A stretch of 64,000 nt of DNA from DASZHJ01 sp035517495 (GCA_035517495.1 DATIYT010000139.1:23445-87444), one strand, 5' to 3'. Shown: positions 35,661 to 44,600, counted from the first letter of the stretch. Notes: generated from the sequence alone by a model not told the origin. Numbers and translations: made by a program.

Positions 35661-35810
35661 GCGGAAGCCCTCGTTGGTTGTGCCGGGATCGTGCAACGCG
35701 GCGAGCCCTGGTGTCCAGGTGACCGTTGCGGCGCAATTCCTTGAGCGCGGGGCGACAGCCCGCTAAAATGCCGGCGTGTCGTTACCCCCCGCGGAGCCCC
35801 ATCGCCCCGC

Positions 35811-36638
35811 ATGTTAATCTCTCGTCTGACCCTGCTTCAGGATCGCGCCGGATTCGCTGCCTGGCCGCTGCGCGTGGCCTATCGACTCTACGAGTGGCGG
35901 CTGATGCGCGAGGTTCGGCGCAACTCGATGCCGCGGCATATCGGCATCATCCTCGACGGCAATAGGCGCTACGGCGAGTTGCAGCGGATCAAGGACGCTC
36001 GCGTCCTTTACGGTCTCGGGGCTGACAAGCTCGACGACGTGCTGGAATGGTGCGGAGAGCTCGGCATATCGGCGGTGACGCTCTGGGCGTTCTCGACCGA
36101 CAACGAGCGTCGCGCCGCGAACGAGGTATCCGGCATTCTCGCCGCGATCGAAGACAAACTCCGCCGATTCGCGGAGGATACTTCCACCCATCACCGGCGC
36201 GTGCGGGTTCGCGTGGTCGGTCAGATCGATCGCCTGCCGCCTTCTCTGGTGGCGGCGATCGGTGCGGCGGAGGCGGCGACGGCGGGCTTCGATCGCACTT
36301 GCCTCACCATCGCGGTCGCCTATGGCGGGCGAGACGAAATCGCGGACGCTGTGCGATCGCTGCTCCGCGCGCGGCTTGCGCGCGGCGAGCGACTCGAGCA
36401 CGCCGTCGAAACGATCACCGCGGCGGAGATCGGGCGCTATCTCTACACCGCCGACCTCCCGGATCCCGACCTCATCATCCGCACCAGCGGCGAAGCGCGC
36501 CTCTCGGGCTTTCTGCTGTGGCAAAGCGCCTACAGTGAGTTCTATTTCTCCGACGTCTATTGGCCCGCTTATCGCAGGATCGATTTTCTCCGCGCCATCC
36601 GCGCCTACCAACAGCGCCACCGGCGCTTCGGATTGTGA
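35811..36638 (+). CDS. cis-prenyltransferase, undecaprenyl diphosphate synthase family
   Basis: A 275-residue Z-prenyl transferase. The pyrophosphate site is HIGIILDGNRRYGE (residues about 43-56), followed by VTLWAFSTDNERRAANEV and the C-terminal RTSGEARLSGFLLWQSAYSEFYFSDVYWPAY, which has the conserved Arg and Glu that bind IPP and Mg2+. The first motif reads DGNRRYG where the E. coli enzyme has DGNGRWA. The 40-residue N-terminal part is longer than usual and hydrophobic in places. Variants like this can make shorter chains, but length cannot be read here. Confidence 0.88.
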   Translation: MLISRLTLLQDRAGFAAWPLRVAYRLYEWRLMREVRRNSMPRHIGIILDGNRRYGELQRIKDARVLYGLGADKLDDVLEWCGELGISAVTLWAFSTDNERRAANEVSGILAAIEDKLRRFAEDTSTHHRRVRVRVVGQIDRLPPSLVAAIGAAEAATAGFDRTCLTIAVAYGGRDEIADAVRSLLRARLARGERLEHAVETITAAEIGRYLYTADLPDPDLIIRTSGEARLSGFLLWQSAYSEFYFSDVYWPAYRRIDFLRAIRAYQQRHRRFGL

Positions 36639-36770
36639 GAGAGTTGTTTAGGCGCGCGAACAAAATCCCGCTCTTTCGTTGACAACGCGCTCGGGGCGTG
36701 CGGATCATGCGCCCAACAAGACCGCGCTGATCGAGCGATAAACGCCGGCGGGACACCAGGGGAGGATCGG

Positions 36771-37781
36771 ATGCTGCGAAAGCCGCTATTGGCGCTCGTG
36801 TTCGGGCTTGCGTTGCTGTGTGCGAGCGAGCCATCGGTTTTTGCCGAGCCGCTCAAAATCCGCGTGGGCTGGGCGGTTGTGCCGGGGCAGCTCACTTCGA
36901 TCCTGTTCACGAAAAAGGATATCCTCCAACACTACGGCGCCTCCTATACCGTCGAGCTCGTTCATTTCCGCGGCAGCACGCCCCAGATCACCGCGCTTGC
37001 AGCGGGCGAACTCGATCTTGCAGCGCTTGCCTTCTCCTCGATCGGGCTTGCGATTCAGAACGCCCACATGGACGACATTCGCGTGGTGGCCGACCTCTAT
37101 CAAGACGGCATCGGCGACTACTATACGAGCGAGTACATGGTCCTCGCCGACGGCCCGATCAAGACCATCGATGACCTTCGCGGCAAGGTTCTGGCTTCGA
37201 ATGGCATCGGCGGCGCGATCGACATGGCGATGCGCAAGATCATGCTGGACCACGGCATGCAGGAGAAGCGCGACTACCGCGTCGTCGAGGTGGAGTTTCC
37301 GAACATGCTGCCGCAGCTCAAGGCGAAGAACGTCGATCTCGTGGGCGAGGTAACGCCGTTCTCGATCGAAGCGCATAAGGACGGCGCCGTGCGGACGCTC
37401 TTCACCCTGAAGAGCGCCATGGGGCCGGCGCAAACGACGCTGCTGGCGGCGCGCACCGGCTATATCTCCGAGCATCGCGCCACCCTGGTCGACTTCTTCG
37501 AGGATTGGATCCGCGCGACCCGCTGGTATCTCGATCCCGAGAACCACGCCGAAGCGGTCAAAATTCTGGCTGACTTCACCAAGCAACCGACATCCGTCTA
37601 TGACGATTGGGTGTTCACCGAGAAGGATTACTATCGCGACCCCGACGCCAAGCCGAACCTGACGGCATTGCAGAGCAATCTCAAAGTTCAGAGAGAGCTG
37701 GGCCTTCTCGACATCGACATCGACATAGGCAAGTACACCGATCTCTCGCTGGTTGAGGATGCGGCCAAGCGGATTCAATAG
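36771..37781 (+). CDS. ABC transporter substrate-binding protein, NMT1/SsuA-type
   Basis: A 336-residue periplasmic binding protein of the nitrate/sulfonate/thiamine-precursor group. It has a signal peptide ending SVFAEP (about residue 25), then IRVGWAVVPGQLTSILFTKK, GSTPQITALAAGELDLAALAFSSIGLA and VVADLYQDGIGDYYTSEY. IKTIDDLRGKVLASNGIGGAIDMAMRK is the hinge region. It is 30 bases before the ATPase gene and leads a four-gene operon. The ligand may be an alkyl sulfonate, urea-like or pyrimidine compound. Confidence 0.87.
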   Translation: MLRKPLLALVFGLALLCASEPSVFAEPLKIRVGWAVVPGQLTSILFTKKDILQHYGASYTVELVHFRGSTPQITALAAGELDLAALAFSSIGLAIQNAHMDDIRVVADLYQDGIGDYYTSEYMVLADGPIKTIDDLRGKVLASNGIGGAIDMAMRKIMLDHGMQEKRDYRVVEVEFPNMLPQLKAKNVDLVGEVTPFSIEAHKDGAVRTLFTLKSAMGPAQTTLLAARTGYISEHRATLVDFFEDWIRATRWYLDPENHAEAVKILADFTKQPTSVYDDWVFTEKDYYRDPDAKPNLTALQSNLKVQRELGLLDIDIDIGKYTDLSLVEDAAKRIQ

Positions 37782-37811
37782 GGCGCGGCAACTGGGGCGC
37801 AGGCGCAGGGG

Positions 37812-38612
37812 ATGGCTGCCACCGAGATCGCCTTCGAGCACGTAAGCCACACTTATCACCCGCCGCGCGGCAAGCCGGTGCTGGCACTCGATCGTGTCAG
37901 CCTTGCGGTGCGGGAGCGCGAATTCATGGCGCTACTGGGACCGTCTGGCTGCGGCAAGAGTACGCTGCTCTACCTGCTCGGCGGTTTTTTGCCGGTCGAG
38001 GAAGGACGGATCACGGTCGGTAGGTCGCCGGTTGCCGGTCCCGGTCCCGATCGGGGCATCGTCTTCCAGAATTTCGCGCTCTTCCCGTGGAAAACCGTGC
38101 GGCAGAACGTGCTCTACGGCCTGGAGAAGCAGAATCTGTCGCGCGCCGAGCGCGAGCGTCGCGCCCAGGAGTTCATCGACCTCGTTCATCTCGACGGGTT
38201 CGAGCACAGCTATCCCTCCCAGCTTTCGGGCGGCATGAAGCAGCGCGTTGCGATCGCGCGCACCTTGGCCATCGATCCCGAGATATTGCTGATGGACGAG
38301 CCCTTCGGCGCCCTTGACGCGCAAACGCGTGGATTGATGCATGAGGAGCTGCTCAGCATCATGGAGCGCGCGCCCAAGACGGTGGTGTTCGTCACTCACG
38401 ACGTGCGCGAGGCGGTCTATCTCGCCGATCGTGTCGCCGTCATGTCGGCGCGGCCGGGGCGCATCAAGGAGATCGTCGAGACCGGCCATGTCGGACGACC
38501 CTCCCCTGAGATCGTCAAGTCGCGCGACTTCATCGACAAGGTTGACTACCTCTGGAATTCCGTGCGCCAGGAAGCGCTGCTGGCGCAAAGCGAGCGGAGC
38601 GGCGCCTGGTGA
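37812..38612 (+). CDS. ABC transporter ATP-binding protein, SsuB/TauB-type
   Basis: A 266-residue ATPase. Walker A is GPSGCGKST (about residues 44-52), the Q-loop is VFQNFALFPWKTVRQN, the signature is LSGGMKQR, Walker B is ILLMDEPFGALDAQT and the switch is FVTHDVREAVYLADRV. This combination is typical of taurine, sulfonate and nitrate importers. The GTG of the first permease overlaps its stop by four bases. It energises import together with the two permeases that follow. Confidence 0.93.
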   Translation: MAATEIAFEHVSHTYHPPRGKPVLALDRVSLAVREREFMALLGPSGCGKSTLLYLLGGFLPVEEGRITVGRSPVAGPGPDRGIVFQNFALFPWKTVRQNVLYGLEKQNLSRAERERRAQEFIDLVHLDGFEHSYPSQLSGGMKQRVAIARTLAIDPEILLMDEPFGALDAQTRGLMHEELLSIMERAPKTVVFVTHDVREAVYLADRVAVMSARPGRIKEIVETGHVGRPSPEIVKSRDFIDKVDYLWNSVRQEALLAQSERSGAW

Positions 38613-39349
38613 AACCGGTGGTCCGTTACGCCCCGCTCTTGCTGTTGGCATTGCTTTGGGAGGTCGTGCCGAGGGCCCATCTGATCGATCCTCGCAGCCT
38701 GCCTCCCCTCAGCGCGGTTGCCGTCGCATGGTGGGACCTGGTGACCTCCGGCGACCTCTGGACCAACGGCATCTCATCTCTGGTCAATCTCTCGGCCGGG
38801 TTGCTGCTGGGCGTGTTGATCGGCGCCGCGCTCGGAATACTGATGGCGTGGTACGGCATGCTGGACGACGTGGTTCACCCGCTGGTTCGCGCACTTTATC
38901 CGATGCCGAAATCGGCGCTGATACCCGTGATGATCCTGTGGCTTGGCCTTGGCGCCGCTTCGAAGATCGCGTCGATTTTCATGGGTTGTCTGCTGCCGGC
39001 GGTGTTGAGCGCCTATAACGGCGCACGCGGCGTCGATCGCGTCTTGATCTGGTCGGCGCTCGCGGCCGGGGCCACGCGGCGGGCAGTTCTCTGGGAGGTG
39101 ATCCTGCCGGCGGCAATGCCTGAGATTCTCGCGGGCATTCGCACCGCGCTCGCACTCTCGTTCATCCTGATGGTGGCCTCAGAGTTCCTGATCGGCCAGA
39201 CCGGCATGGGATACTTGATTTCATTTCGCGGCGAGAGCGGCGCCTATGATTCGATGTTCGCGGGCGTGCTCACCGTGTCGGCGGTCGGGTTCCTCGCCGA
39301 TCGAGCCTATCTCTGGGCCATGCAAAGGGCGCTTATTTGGCGGGAATGA
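38609..39349 (+). CDS. ABC transporter permease, SsuC-type, first
   Basis: A 246-residue permease starting with GTG and overlapping the ATPase gene. The EAA loop is ALAAGATRRAVLWEVILPAAMPEILAGIRTAL; FILMVASEFLIGQTGMGYLI follows. The protein has six membrane segments as in SsuC/TauC. Its stop is overlapped by the ATG of a second, different permease. SsuC-like channels normally form homodimers, so two permeases in one operon is uncommon. Confidence 0.88.
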   Translation: MKPVVRYAPLLLLALLWEVVPRAHLIDPRSLPPLSAVAVAWWDLVTSGDLWTNGISSLVNLSAGLLLGVLIGAALGILMAWYGMLDDVVHPLVRALYPMPKSALIPVMILWLGLGAASKIASIFMGCLLPAVLSAYNGARGVDRVLIWSALAAGATRRAVLWEVILPAAMPEILAGIRTALALSFILMVASEFLIGQTGMGYLISFRGESGAYDSMFAGVLTVSAVGFLADRAYLWAMQRALIWRE

Positions 39350-40104
39350 AGAAGATATTCTTGCGCAGCGTGCTGATCGTGGCGCTGATCGTCGCATGGG
39401 AGACGGCGGCGCGAGTGCACGTGGTGTCGCCCTTCCTGCTGCCGGCGTTCAGCACGGTGCTGCGCCGGCTCTATACGGAAACCGTATCTCTGCAGCTTCC
39501 AGTCGGGCTTGGGCTCAGCATCTATCGCTCGCTCGTGGGATTCGCGCTCGCGGCGGTCCTGGGCGTGGCGATCGGAATCTTGATCGCGCGCGTCAATTCC
39601 GCACGCTGGTTCTTCGATCCCCTCGTTTCCATCGGCATGCCGATGCCGAAAATCGCCTTCCTGCCGATCTTCGTGCTGTGGTTCGGTGTCTTCGACGAAT
39701 CGAAAATCCTGATGGTTGCGTTCTCTTCGGTCTTTCCGGTGATCGTCGCGGCCTGGGCCGGGACCGAGAACGTGGAACGGCTGCTGCTCTGGTCAGCGCG
39801 CAGCCTGGGTGCGAGCGACCGGGGATTGCTCTGGGAGGTGGCGCTGCCGGCGGCGTTCCCGCAGATCATGACGGGACTGCAGGTGGCGCTGCCGATCGCC
39901 ATGGTCACCGACATCGTCGCGGAAATGGCGATGGGCGGGCAGGGGCTTGGCGGCGACATGATGCAAGCGATGCGGTTTGCCGATTCGCCCGGCGTGTTCG
40001 CGGGCATTCTCGCGATCGCGATCGCGGGTTCCGCGCTGGTGAAGGCGATGGAACTGATTCGCAGACGCCTCCTGGTCTGGCACGCGGAAGCCGAGCACGC
40101 GTAG
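39346..40104 (+). CDS. ABC transporter permease, SsuC-type, second
   Basis: A 252-residue permease related to the preceding one. The EAA loop is SARSLGASDRGLLWEVALPAAFPQIMTGLQVAL, and AMVTDIVAEMAMGGQGLGGDM follows. The ATG overlaps the stop of the first permease (ATGA); an in-frame start at 39337 would add three residues. The two proteins are of similar length and clearly homologous, so they probably form a heterodimeric channel. The operon ends here, at a hairpin shared with the convergent methyltransferase. Confidence 0.88.
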   Translation: MKKIFLRSVLIVALIVAWETAARVHVVSPFLLPAFSTVLRRLYTETVSLQLPVGLGLSIYRSLVGFALAAVLGVAIGILIARVNSARWFFDPLVSIGMPMPKIAFLPIFVLWFGVFDESKILMVAFSSVFPVIVAAWAGTENVERLLLWSARSLGASDRGLLWEVALPAAFPQIMTGLQVALPIAMVTDIVAEMAMGGQGLGGDMMQAMRFADSPGVFAGILAIAIAGSALVKAMELIRRRLLVWHAEAEHA

Positions 40105-40112
40105 CATGAGGG

Positions 40113-40129
40113 GACGCGGTCACCGCGTC
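40113..40129. terminator. hairpin between convergent genes
   Basis: GACGCGG and CCGCGTC pair perfectly around a TCA loop, between the permease stop at 40104 and the methyltransferase stop at 40120. An overlapping alternative, TCACCGC/GCGGTGA, also folds. There is no T-tract, so it is a weak intrinsic or Rho-assisted stop at best. Confidence 0.4.
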
Positions 40130-40926
40130 GCGGTGATGACGTGCGCCTGAATTTTTCCTTCGATTGCACCCGAACCGAACCGCGCGGCGATGGCTGCCGC
40201 TGCGGCATCGGTCGCGCGTTCGAGGCTATCCTTGTCCAAGGCTTCGATTTCGCCGCGTAGCGGCGTGCCCTGGCAAAAGGCGATCGCGGGATGCCGAGGT
40301 GAGCCGGCGCGGCTGCGCTTCGCGAGCGTCGCAGTCTCGGTCTGCGTGAATCCGGCCGCCCGCAACTCTTCCACGATGGCATCGGTGTTGAAGTAGGCAT
40401 AGGGCGTGCGCACCAGGAACCGCGGCGGGTTCTGCGGAAACAGCGAGGCAAGCGTCTTCGTCACGATGTCGGCGATCTCGTTTTCCTCGATGCGATCCCA
40501 TACGCTGAGGATGAAGCGCCCGCCCGAGCGCAGCACGCGGTGCGCCTCCCGATAGGCGCGGCGCTTGTCGGGGAAGAACATGGCGCCGAATTGGCACGTC
40601 ACGAGATCGAATTCGCCATCACCGAACGGCAACGCCTGCGCGTCCGCCTGCCGCCAGGTCACATTGCCGACAGCAGCGCGGGACGCCGCATAGTCCAGCA
40701 TCGCCTGATTGAGATCGGTTGCGACGATTGTAGCGCCCGGAAGCGCGCCGCAAATCGCGCGCGTTACGATTCCGGTGCCGGCGGCGGTCTCAAGCACTCG
40801 CTTGGGCGCGAGCGCCCGCGCACGCTCCGCGAGATCGCGGGCGTATTCTTCGAAGATCAGCGGGCCGAGATACCGATCGTAAAGAGCTGGAATCGAACCG
40901 GTGAAGGAGGTGTCCGCATTTCCCAT
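40120..40926 (-). CDS. class I SAM-dependent methyltransferase
   Basis: A 268-residue methyltransferase. Motif I is VLETAAGTGIVTRAICGALPGATIVATDLNQAMLDYA (about residues 40-75), with the Asp that holds the SAM ribose in ATDLNQ. Motif post-II is WRQADAQALPFGDGEFDLVTCQFG, followed by VLRSGGRFILSVWD. The substrate is unknown; the closest type is the UbiE/small-molecule group. I chose the ATG at 40926 because the upstream in-frame sequence is low in coding signal. It faces the ABC operon and shares its terminator hairpin. Confidence 0.88.
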   Translation of the reverse strand: MGNADTSFTGSIPALYDRYLGPLIFEEYARDLAERARALAPKRVLETAAGTGIVTRAICGALPGATIVATDLNQAMLDYAASRAAVGNVTWRQADAQALPFGDGEFDLVTCQFGAMFFPDKRRAYREAHRVLRSGGRFILSVWDRIEENEIADIVTKTLASLFPQNPPRFLVRTPYAYFNTDAIVEELRAAGFTQTETATLAKRSRAGSPRHPAIAFCQGTPLRGEIEALDKDSLERATDAAAAAIAARFGSGAIEGKIQAHVITATR

Positions 40927-41021
40927 GGCTGCATCCTTCGCTTTGCGAGAGAGATTACGTGAGCAACGTGCCCGCCACCCGCGTCCTTCTCGGCGATCCT
41001 TGGTCTGCTCTCCAGCCGCTC

Positions 41022-41534
41022 TCAGACCTTGCGCCAACGCGGTTGAGATTCATCGACCTGGTGGTACTCGACCGGCGCGATGCCGCAGATGGCGATAACC
41101 GCCGCCTCCTTGCCGTCGCGTTTCACTCCGTCATAGTGCGGGGTGCGGGCGACACGTCGCACGAAGCTGCCCGCCGGCGCCGGCACGGTGCTTTCCGGAT
41201 CGAAATTCTCGCCGCTGCCCACCCACCAGGTGCCCGAGACCACCACGCAATAGCGGTCGGTGACGTACCAATGCGGTGCGCTCATGTATCCGGGGTGCCA
41301 TTTGACTAGCGTGTAATAGAGGCCGGGTTCATTGACGCTGCCCCAGAGTGGCGCCTGCTCGACGCTCATGGGCGGCGCGCCGCCGGTGGACCATTTGATC
41401 TCCTCCGGAGGCTTGACGATGGTCATCGTGGGATCGACCGCAGCGTGCGCGGTCATCGACGCAGTGGCAGCGGGCAGCGCCGCAAGCCACGGCGTGATCA
41501 GCAAATCGCGCCGCGCGGTGATCATTGTCTCCAT
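41022..41534 (-). CDS. secreted cupin-domain protein
   Basis: A 170-residue protein with a signal-like start (ARRDLLITPWLAALPAATAS, ending near AHA at about residue 32). The mature part is a cupin: WHPGYMSAPHWYVTDRYCVVVSGTWWVGSGENF, then PAGSFVRRVARTPHYDGVKRDGKEAAVIAICG. His in APHWY and in TPHYDG fit metal ligands. It is the last gene of a probable operon with the formyltransferase and tartrate-dehydrogenase-like genes. An ATG at 41525 is another start. Confidence 0.78.
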   Translation of the reverse strand: METMITARRDLLITPWLAALPAATASMTAHAAVDPTMTIVKPPEEIKWSTGGAPPMSVEQAPLWGSVNEPGLYYTLVKWHPGYMSAPHWYVTDRYCVVVSGTWWVGSGENFDPESTVPAPAGSFVRRVARTPHYDGVKRDGKEAAVIAICGIAPVEYHQVDESQPRWRKV

Positions 41535-41557
41535 GAAGGACTCCGGTCGGTTCGTGA

Positions 41558-42478
41558 TCACGTGAGCATAGCGCCTGCCGCGAGCCCAGCATCTTTGCCG
41601 GCAATCTTCGGTCCGTTGTCGAGCCGGCAGCGCAACACTTCGATCAAGCCGCCGGGAGCATGGACGGCAAATCCGTCGGCGGTGATCGCCGCGACCTGAC
41701 CGGGCTTTAGACCTTTGACGGCACCAAAAGTCCGCGCGACATGTTTGCGCGCGTCGAAAATCTGCAAGCGTCGTTCGCCAGCCATCGTCCAGGCGCCGGG
41801 CTGCGGGTTGCAGCCGCGGATCAGGTTGTAGACGATGTCGGCATGTTGCGCCCATGCGATGCGCGCATCGGACTCGCGCACCCAGCCCTCGTAGCTCGCT
41901 TGGCTTTCGTCCTGAGTTCGCTCGGCCGCGCGGCCCGCGATCACGAGGTCCGCGGCTTCGAGCAACGCCGCTATTCCCTGGGGGAAGATATGATCGAAAT
42001 AGAGAGAACCCAGCGTGTCGTCGGGGCCGATCACGATGCGCTTTTGCAGGATGACCGGCCCTTCATCGAGGCCGTCGACGGGCCGGAAGATGCTGAGCCC
42101 GGTCTCGCGCTCGCCCAGGATGATCGGCCAGTTGATCGACGATGGCCCGCGATGCGCCGGCAGCAGCGACGGATGGAACTGGACCGTGCCGTGCTTGGGA
42201 ATGGCGACGAAGCTCTGCGGCACGAATTGCGTCACATAGGCCATGACCCCTAGATCGACATCGAGGCTCCTCAGCCCCCCCGCCGCATCCTCGCCGGCAT
42301 AACGCTGAAATTGCAGCACGGGGATGCCGAGCTCTTGCGCGCGTGCATGCAGCGGATCGGGCTTGGTGCCGGGTTTCTCCGGCGCGACGAAAACGCCCGC
42401 CACCGTGTCGCCGCGGTTCGCGAAGGCATCGAGCGCGGCGCGTCCGAAGGCCTGCTGACCGATGAGGGCAAGGCGCAT
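41558..42478 (-). CDS. formyltransferase-fold protein, 10-formyl-THF hydrolase/dehydrogenase-like
   Basis: A 306-residue protein with the formyl_trans_N domain: ALIGQQAFGRAALDAF at the start, then FHPSLLPAHRGPSSINWPI, which holds the catalytic His and the folate-binding loop, and TGLSIFRPVDGLDEGPVILQKRI. The HPSLLPAHRG form is like the hydrolase domain of 10-formyltetrahydrofolate dehydrogenase more than like methionyl-tRNA formyltransferase. A C-terminal barrel follows from about residue 205. It starts 15 bases after the tartrate-dehydrogenase-like gene. Confidence 0.82.
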   Translation of the reverse strand: MRLALIGQQAFGRAALDAFANRGDTVAGVFVAPEKPGTKPDPLHARAQELGIPVLQFQRYAGEDAAGGLRSLDVDLGVMAYVTQFVPQSFVAIPKHGTVQFHPSLLPAHRGPSSINWPIILGERETGLSIFRPVDGLDEGPVILQKRIVIGPDDTLGSLYFDHIFPQGIAALLEAADLVIAGRAAERTQDESQASYEGWVRESDARIAWAQHADIVYNLIRGCNPQPGAWTMAGERRLQIFDARKHVARTFGAVKGLKPGQVAAITADGFAVHAPGGLIEVLRCRLDNGPKIAGKDAGLAAGAMLT

Positions 42479-42493
42479 GGAATGCTCCTCCGC

Positions 42494-43570
42494 TCAGGCG
42501 TTGTCGTTCGCGATCGCGTCGATCACGGCTTTGGTCACCGCACGCGTGGTCGCCTTGCCCCCGAGATCGGGGGTGTGCAGTTCGGGGGTGGCGGTGACGC
42601 GCTCGACCGCGCGCATCAGCCGCTCCGCCGCCCCGCGCTCGCCCAGATGCTCCAGCATCATCGAGGCGGTCCAGAACGTCGCCACGGGATTGGCGATGCC
42701 CTTTCCCATGATGTCGAAGGCGGAGCCGTGGATCGGCTCGAACATCGAAGGAAATTTGCGCTCGGGATTGAGATTGCCGGTGGGCGCTATGCCGAGGCTT
42801 CCCGCGAGCGCCGCAGCGAGATCGCTCAGGATGTCGGCGTGGAGGTTGGTTGCGACCACCACATCAATGGTCTTGGGCTTCAGCACCATGCGCGTGGTCA
42901 TGGCGTCCACCAGCTCCTTGTCCCAGTGAACGCTCGGGAATTGTCGTGCGACCTCGGCCGCGATCTCGTCCCACATCACCATGCCGTGCCGCTGCGCGTT
43001 GGACTTGGTCACGACGGTCAGGTGTCGTCGCGGCCGCTTGGCCGCGAGGTCGAAGGCGAAGCGCATGATGCGCTCGACCCCGGTTCGGGTGAAAACCGCG
43101 GTCTCGGTCGCGACCTCCTCGGGAAGGCCCCGATGCACGCGTCCGCCGTTTCCGGCGTACTCACCCTCTGAATTCTCGCGCACGATCACCCAGTCGAGCT
43201 CGCCGGAAGCAAGATTGCGCAGCGGTCCCGTAATCCCCGGCAGCAGCCGGGTCGGGCGTACATTGGCGTATTGATCGAGGCCCTGGCAGATCGGCAGGCG
43301 AAGACCCCACAGCGTCACGTGATCGGGAATGCCGGGATCGCCCACCGCGCCGAAGAAAATCGCATCGAATTTTCGGAGGGTTGCGACGCCATCCGCCGGC
43401 ATCAGCAGTCCATGCGCGCGGTGATAGTCGGAGCCCCAAGGAAATGCCGTGACTTCGAGGCGGAAACCGCCGTCCCGCCGCTCCAATGCCGCAAGCACTT
43501 CGAGCCCCGCCGCAATCACTTCCTTGCCGATGCCATCGCCGGGAATGGCGGCGATCTTGTAGGATTGCAT
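42494..43570 (-). CDS. tartrate dehydrogenase / decarboxylating beta-hydroxyacid dehydrogenase
   Basis: A 358-residue member of the isocitrate/isopropylmalate dehydrogenase family. IAAIPGDGIGKEVIAAGLEVL is the N-terminal NAD loop; LRLPICQGLDQYANVRPTRLLPG carries the Arg pair that binds the carboxylates; NSEGEYAGNGGRVH, and NLHADILSDLAAALAGSLGIAPTGNLNP, hold the metal-binding Asp. FEPIHGSAFDIMGKGIANPVATFWTASMMLEHLG is the cofactor region. NGGR in place of the leucine-enzyme signature fits the TtuC tartrate/D-malate group. It leads the operon with the formyltransferase and cupin genes. Confidence 0.9.
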   Translation of the reverse strand: MQSYKIAAIPGDGIGKEVIAAGLEVLAALERRDGGFRLEVTAFPWGSDYHRAHGLLMPADGVATLRKFDAIFFGAVGDPGIPDHVTLWGLRLPICQGLDQYANVRPTRLLPGITGPLRNLASGELDWVIVRENSEGEYAGNGGRVHRGLPEEVATETAVFTRTGVERIMRFAFDLAAKRPRRHLTVVTKSNAQRHGMVMWDEIAAEVARQFPSVHWDKELVDAMTTRMVLKPKTIDVVVATNLHADILSDLAAALAGSLGIAPTGNLNPERKFPSMFEPIHGSAFDIMGKGIANPVATFWTASMMLEHLGERGAAERLMRAVERVTATPELHTPDLGGKATTRAVTKAVIDAIANDNA

Positions 43571-43786
43571 TTGCTTGCTCTCGGACTGTTGGCCTCGCAG
43601 CCGTAGCTAACCCCCGTGAGGGTGCGGGATCAAGGGATGACCTTGCCGATCTGGATTTGCCTTCGTGGCTCGAAAATACATAGATGAATACCGATCGACA
43701 CAGATGCACGCAGGCGGGGGGCACCGCCACTTGTCGAGCGCCATTTGCCTCGCCATGATCGCGATCAAGCAATGATGGAGACCACC

Positions 43787-44581
43787 ATGCCGGACAAGGC
43801 CCGCATCGATCGGATCGTCGCCTACTTCGACGGCTTGAGCCGCACGCGCGGCAATCTGCCGCCGCTGCCGCCGGAAGTGCGGCCCAGCGACATGGATGAG
43901 GCCTACGCGGCGGTCGAGCTGCTGCAACAACGCTGGGCGGAAACGCGCGGACCCATCGTGGGCTACAAGGTCGCGATCACTACCAAGGTGATGCAGGAGC
44001 TGATGGGGATCAACGAGCCCTGCGCGGGGGCGATCTTCCGTCGCTTCCTGCACGCGAGCCCGGCGACTGTCTCGATCGGCGGCTACGTGCACGTGGCCGT
44101 CGAGTGTGAAATCGGAATGCGCCTCGGCGCCGACTTGCCGGACCGGGGGCGGCCCTATGATGGCGACAGCGTTGCCGACGCGGTTGAATCTTGTCACGCC
44201 GCGATCGAAATCATCGAAGACCAGAACGCCGAATACAAAAAGGTCGATGCCCCCGGCCTGGTGGCCAACAATGCGTGGAACGGCGGTGCGGTGCTGGGGC
44301 CGGCGGTGACCGACTGGCGGCGCCTCGATCTGGCGGCGCTCGGCGGTTCCATGAGCATCGCCGGAGTGGAGCAGGGGCGTGGTAAAGGCGCCGATGTGCT
44401 GGGTCACCCCCTCAATTCGCTGGCCTGGCTCGCCAATAATCGCGTTGCGCGCGGGCGTCCGCTCAAGAAGGGTATGGCGGTGCTGACCGGCAGCATCGTC
44501 AGCACCAAATGGCCAAAGGCCGGCGAGACCGTGACGGTAACCGTCGAAGGCCTGGGCGAGGCGTCGGCCAAATTTGTCTGA
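43787..44581 (+). CDS. 2-keto-4-pentenoate hydratase-like protein (FAH family)
   Basis: A 264-residue member of the MhpD/FAH family. VGYKVAITTKVMQELMGINEPCAGAIF and VHVAVECEIGMRLGADLP hold the metal-binding Glu pair; ESCHAAIEIIEDQNAEYK, and GLVANNAWNGGAVLGPAV, follow. LGHPLNSLAWLANNRVARGRPLKKGMAVLTGSIVSTKWPKAG is the closing barrel part. I chose the ATG at 43787 because GGAG lies 7 bases upstream; ATGs at 43772 and 43775 are alternatives. The enzyme would hydrate or decarboxylate a 2-oxo-4-enoate from ring cleavage. No partner genes of that pathway are adjacent. Confidence 0.87.
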   Translation: MPDKARIDRIVAYFDGLSRTRGNLPPLPPEVRPSDMDEAYAAVELLQQRWAETRGPIVGYKVAITTKVMQELMGINEPCAGAIFRRFLHASPATVSIGGYVHVAVECEIGMRLGADLPDRGRPYDGDSVADAVESCHAAIEIIEDQNAEYKKVDAPGLVANNAWNGGAVLGPAVTDWRRLDLAALGGSMSIAGVEQGRGKGADVLGHPLNSLAWLANNRVARGRPLKKGMAVLTGSIVSTKWPKAGETVTVTVEGLGEASAKFV

Positions 44582-44600
44582 GCGGCTAATGCAGCCGCTC
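44580..44600. terminator. bidirectional hairpin between convergent genes
   Basis: GAGCGGCT and AGCCGCTC pair perfectly around AATGC. The arms overlap the stop of the hydratase (44581) and the stop of the NTF2-like gene (44586). There is no U-tract on either side, so it would be a weak or Rho-assisted terminator for both genes. Confidence 0.5.

Noticed and set aside
36679..36708. Possible sigma-70 promoter TTGACA-N18-GATCAT ahead of the NMT1-type importer
   Set aside because: The -35 is good but the -10 is poor; not listed as a feature.
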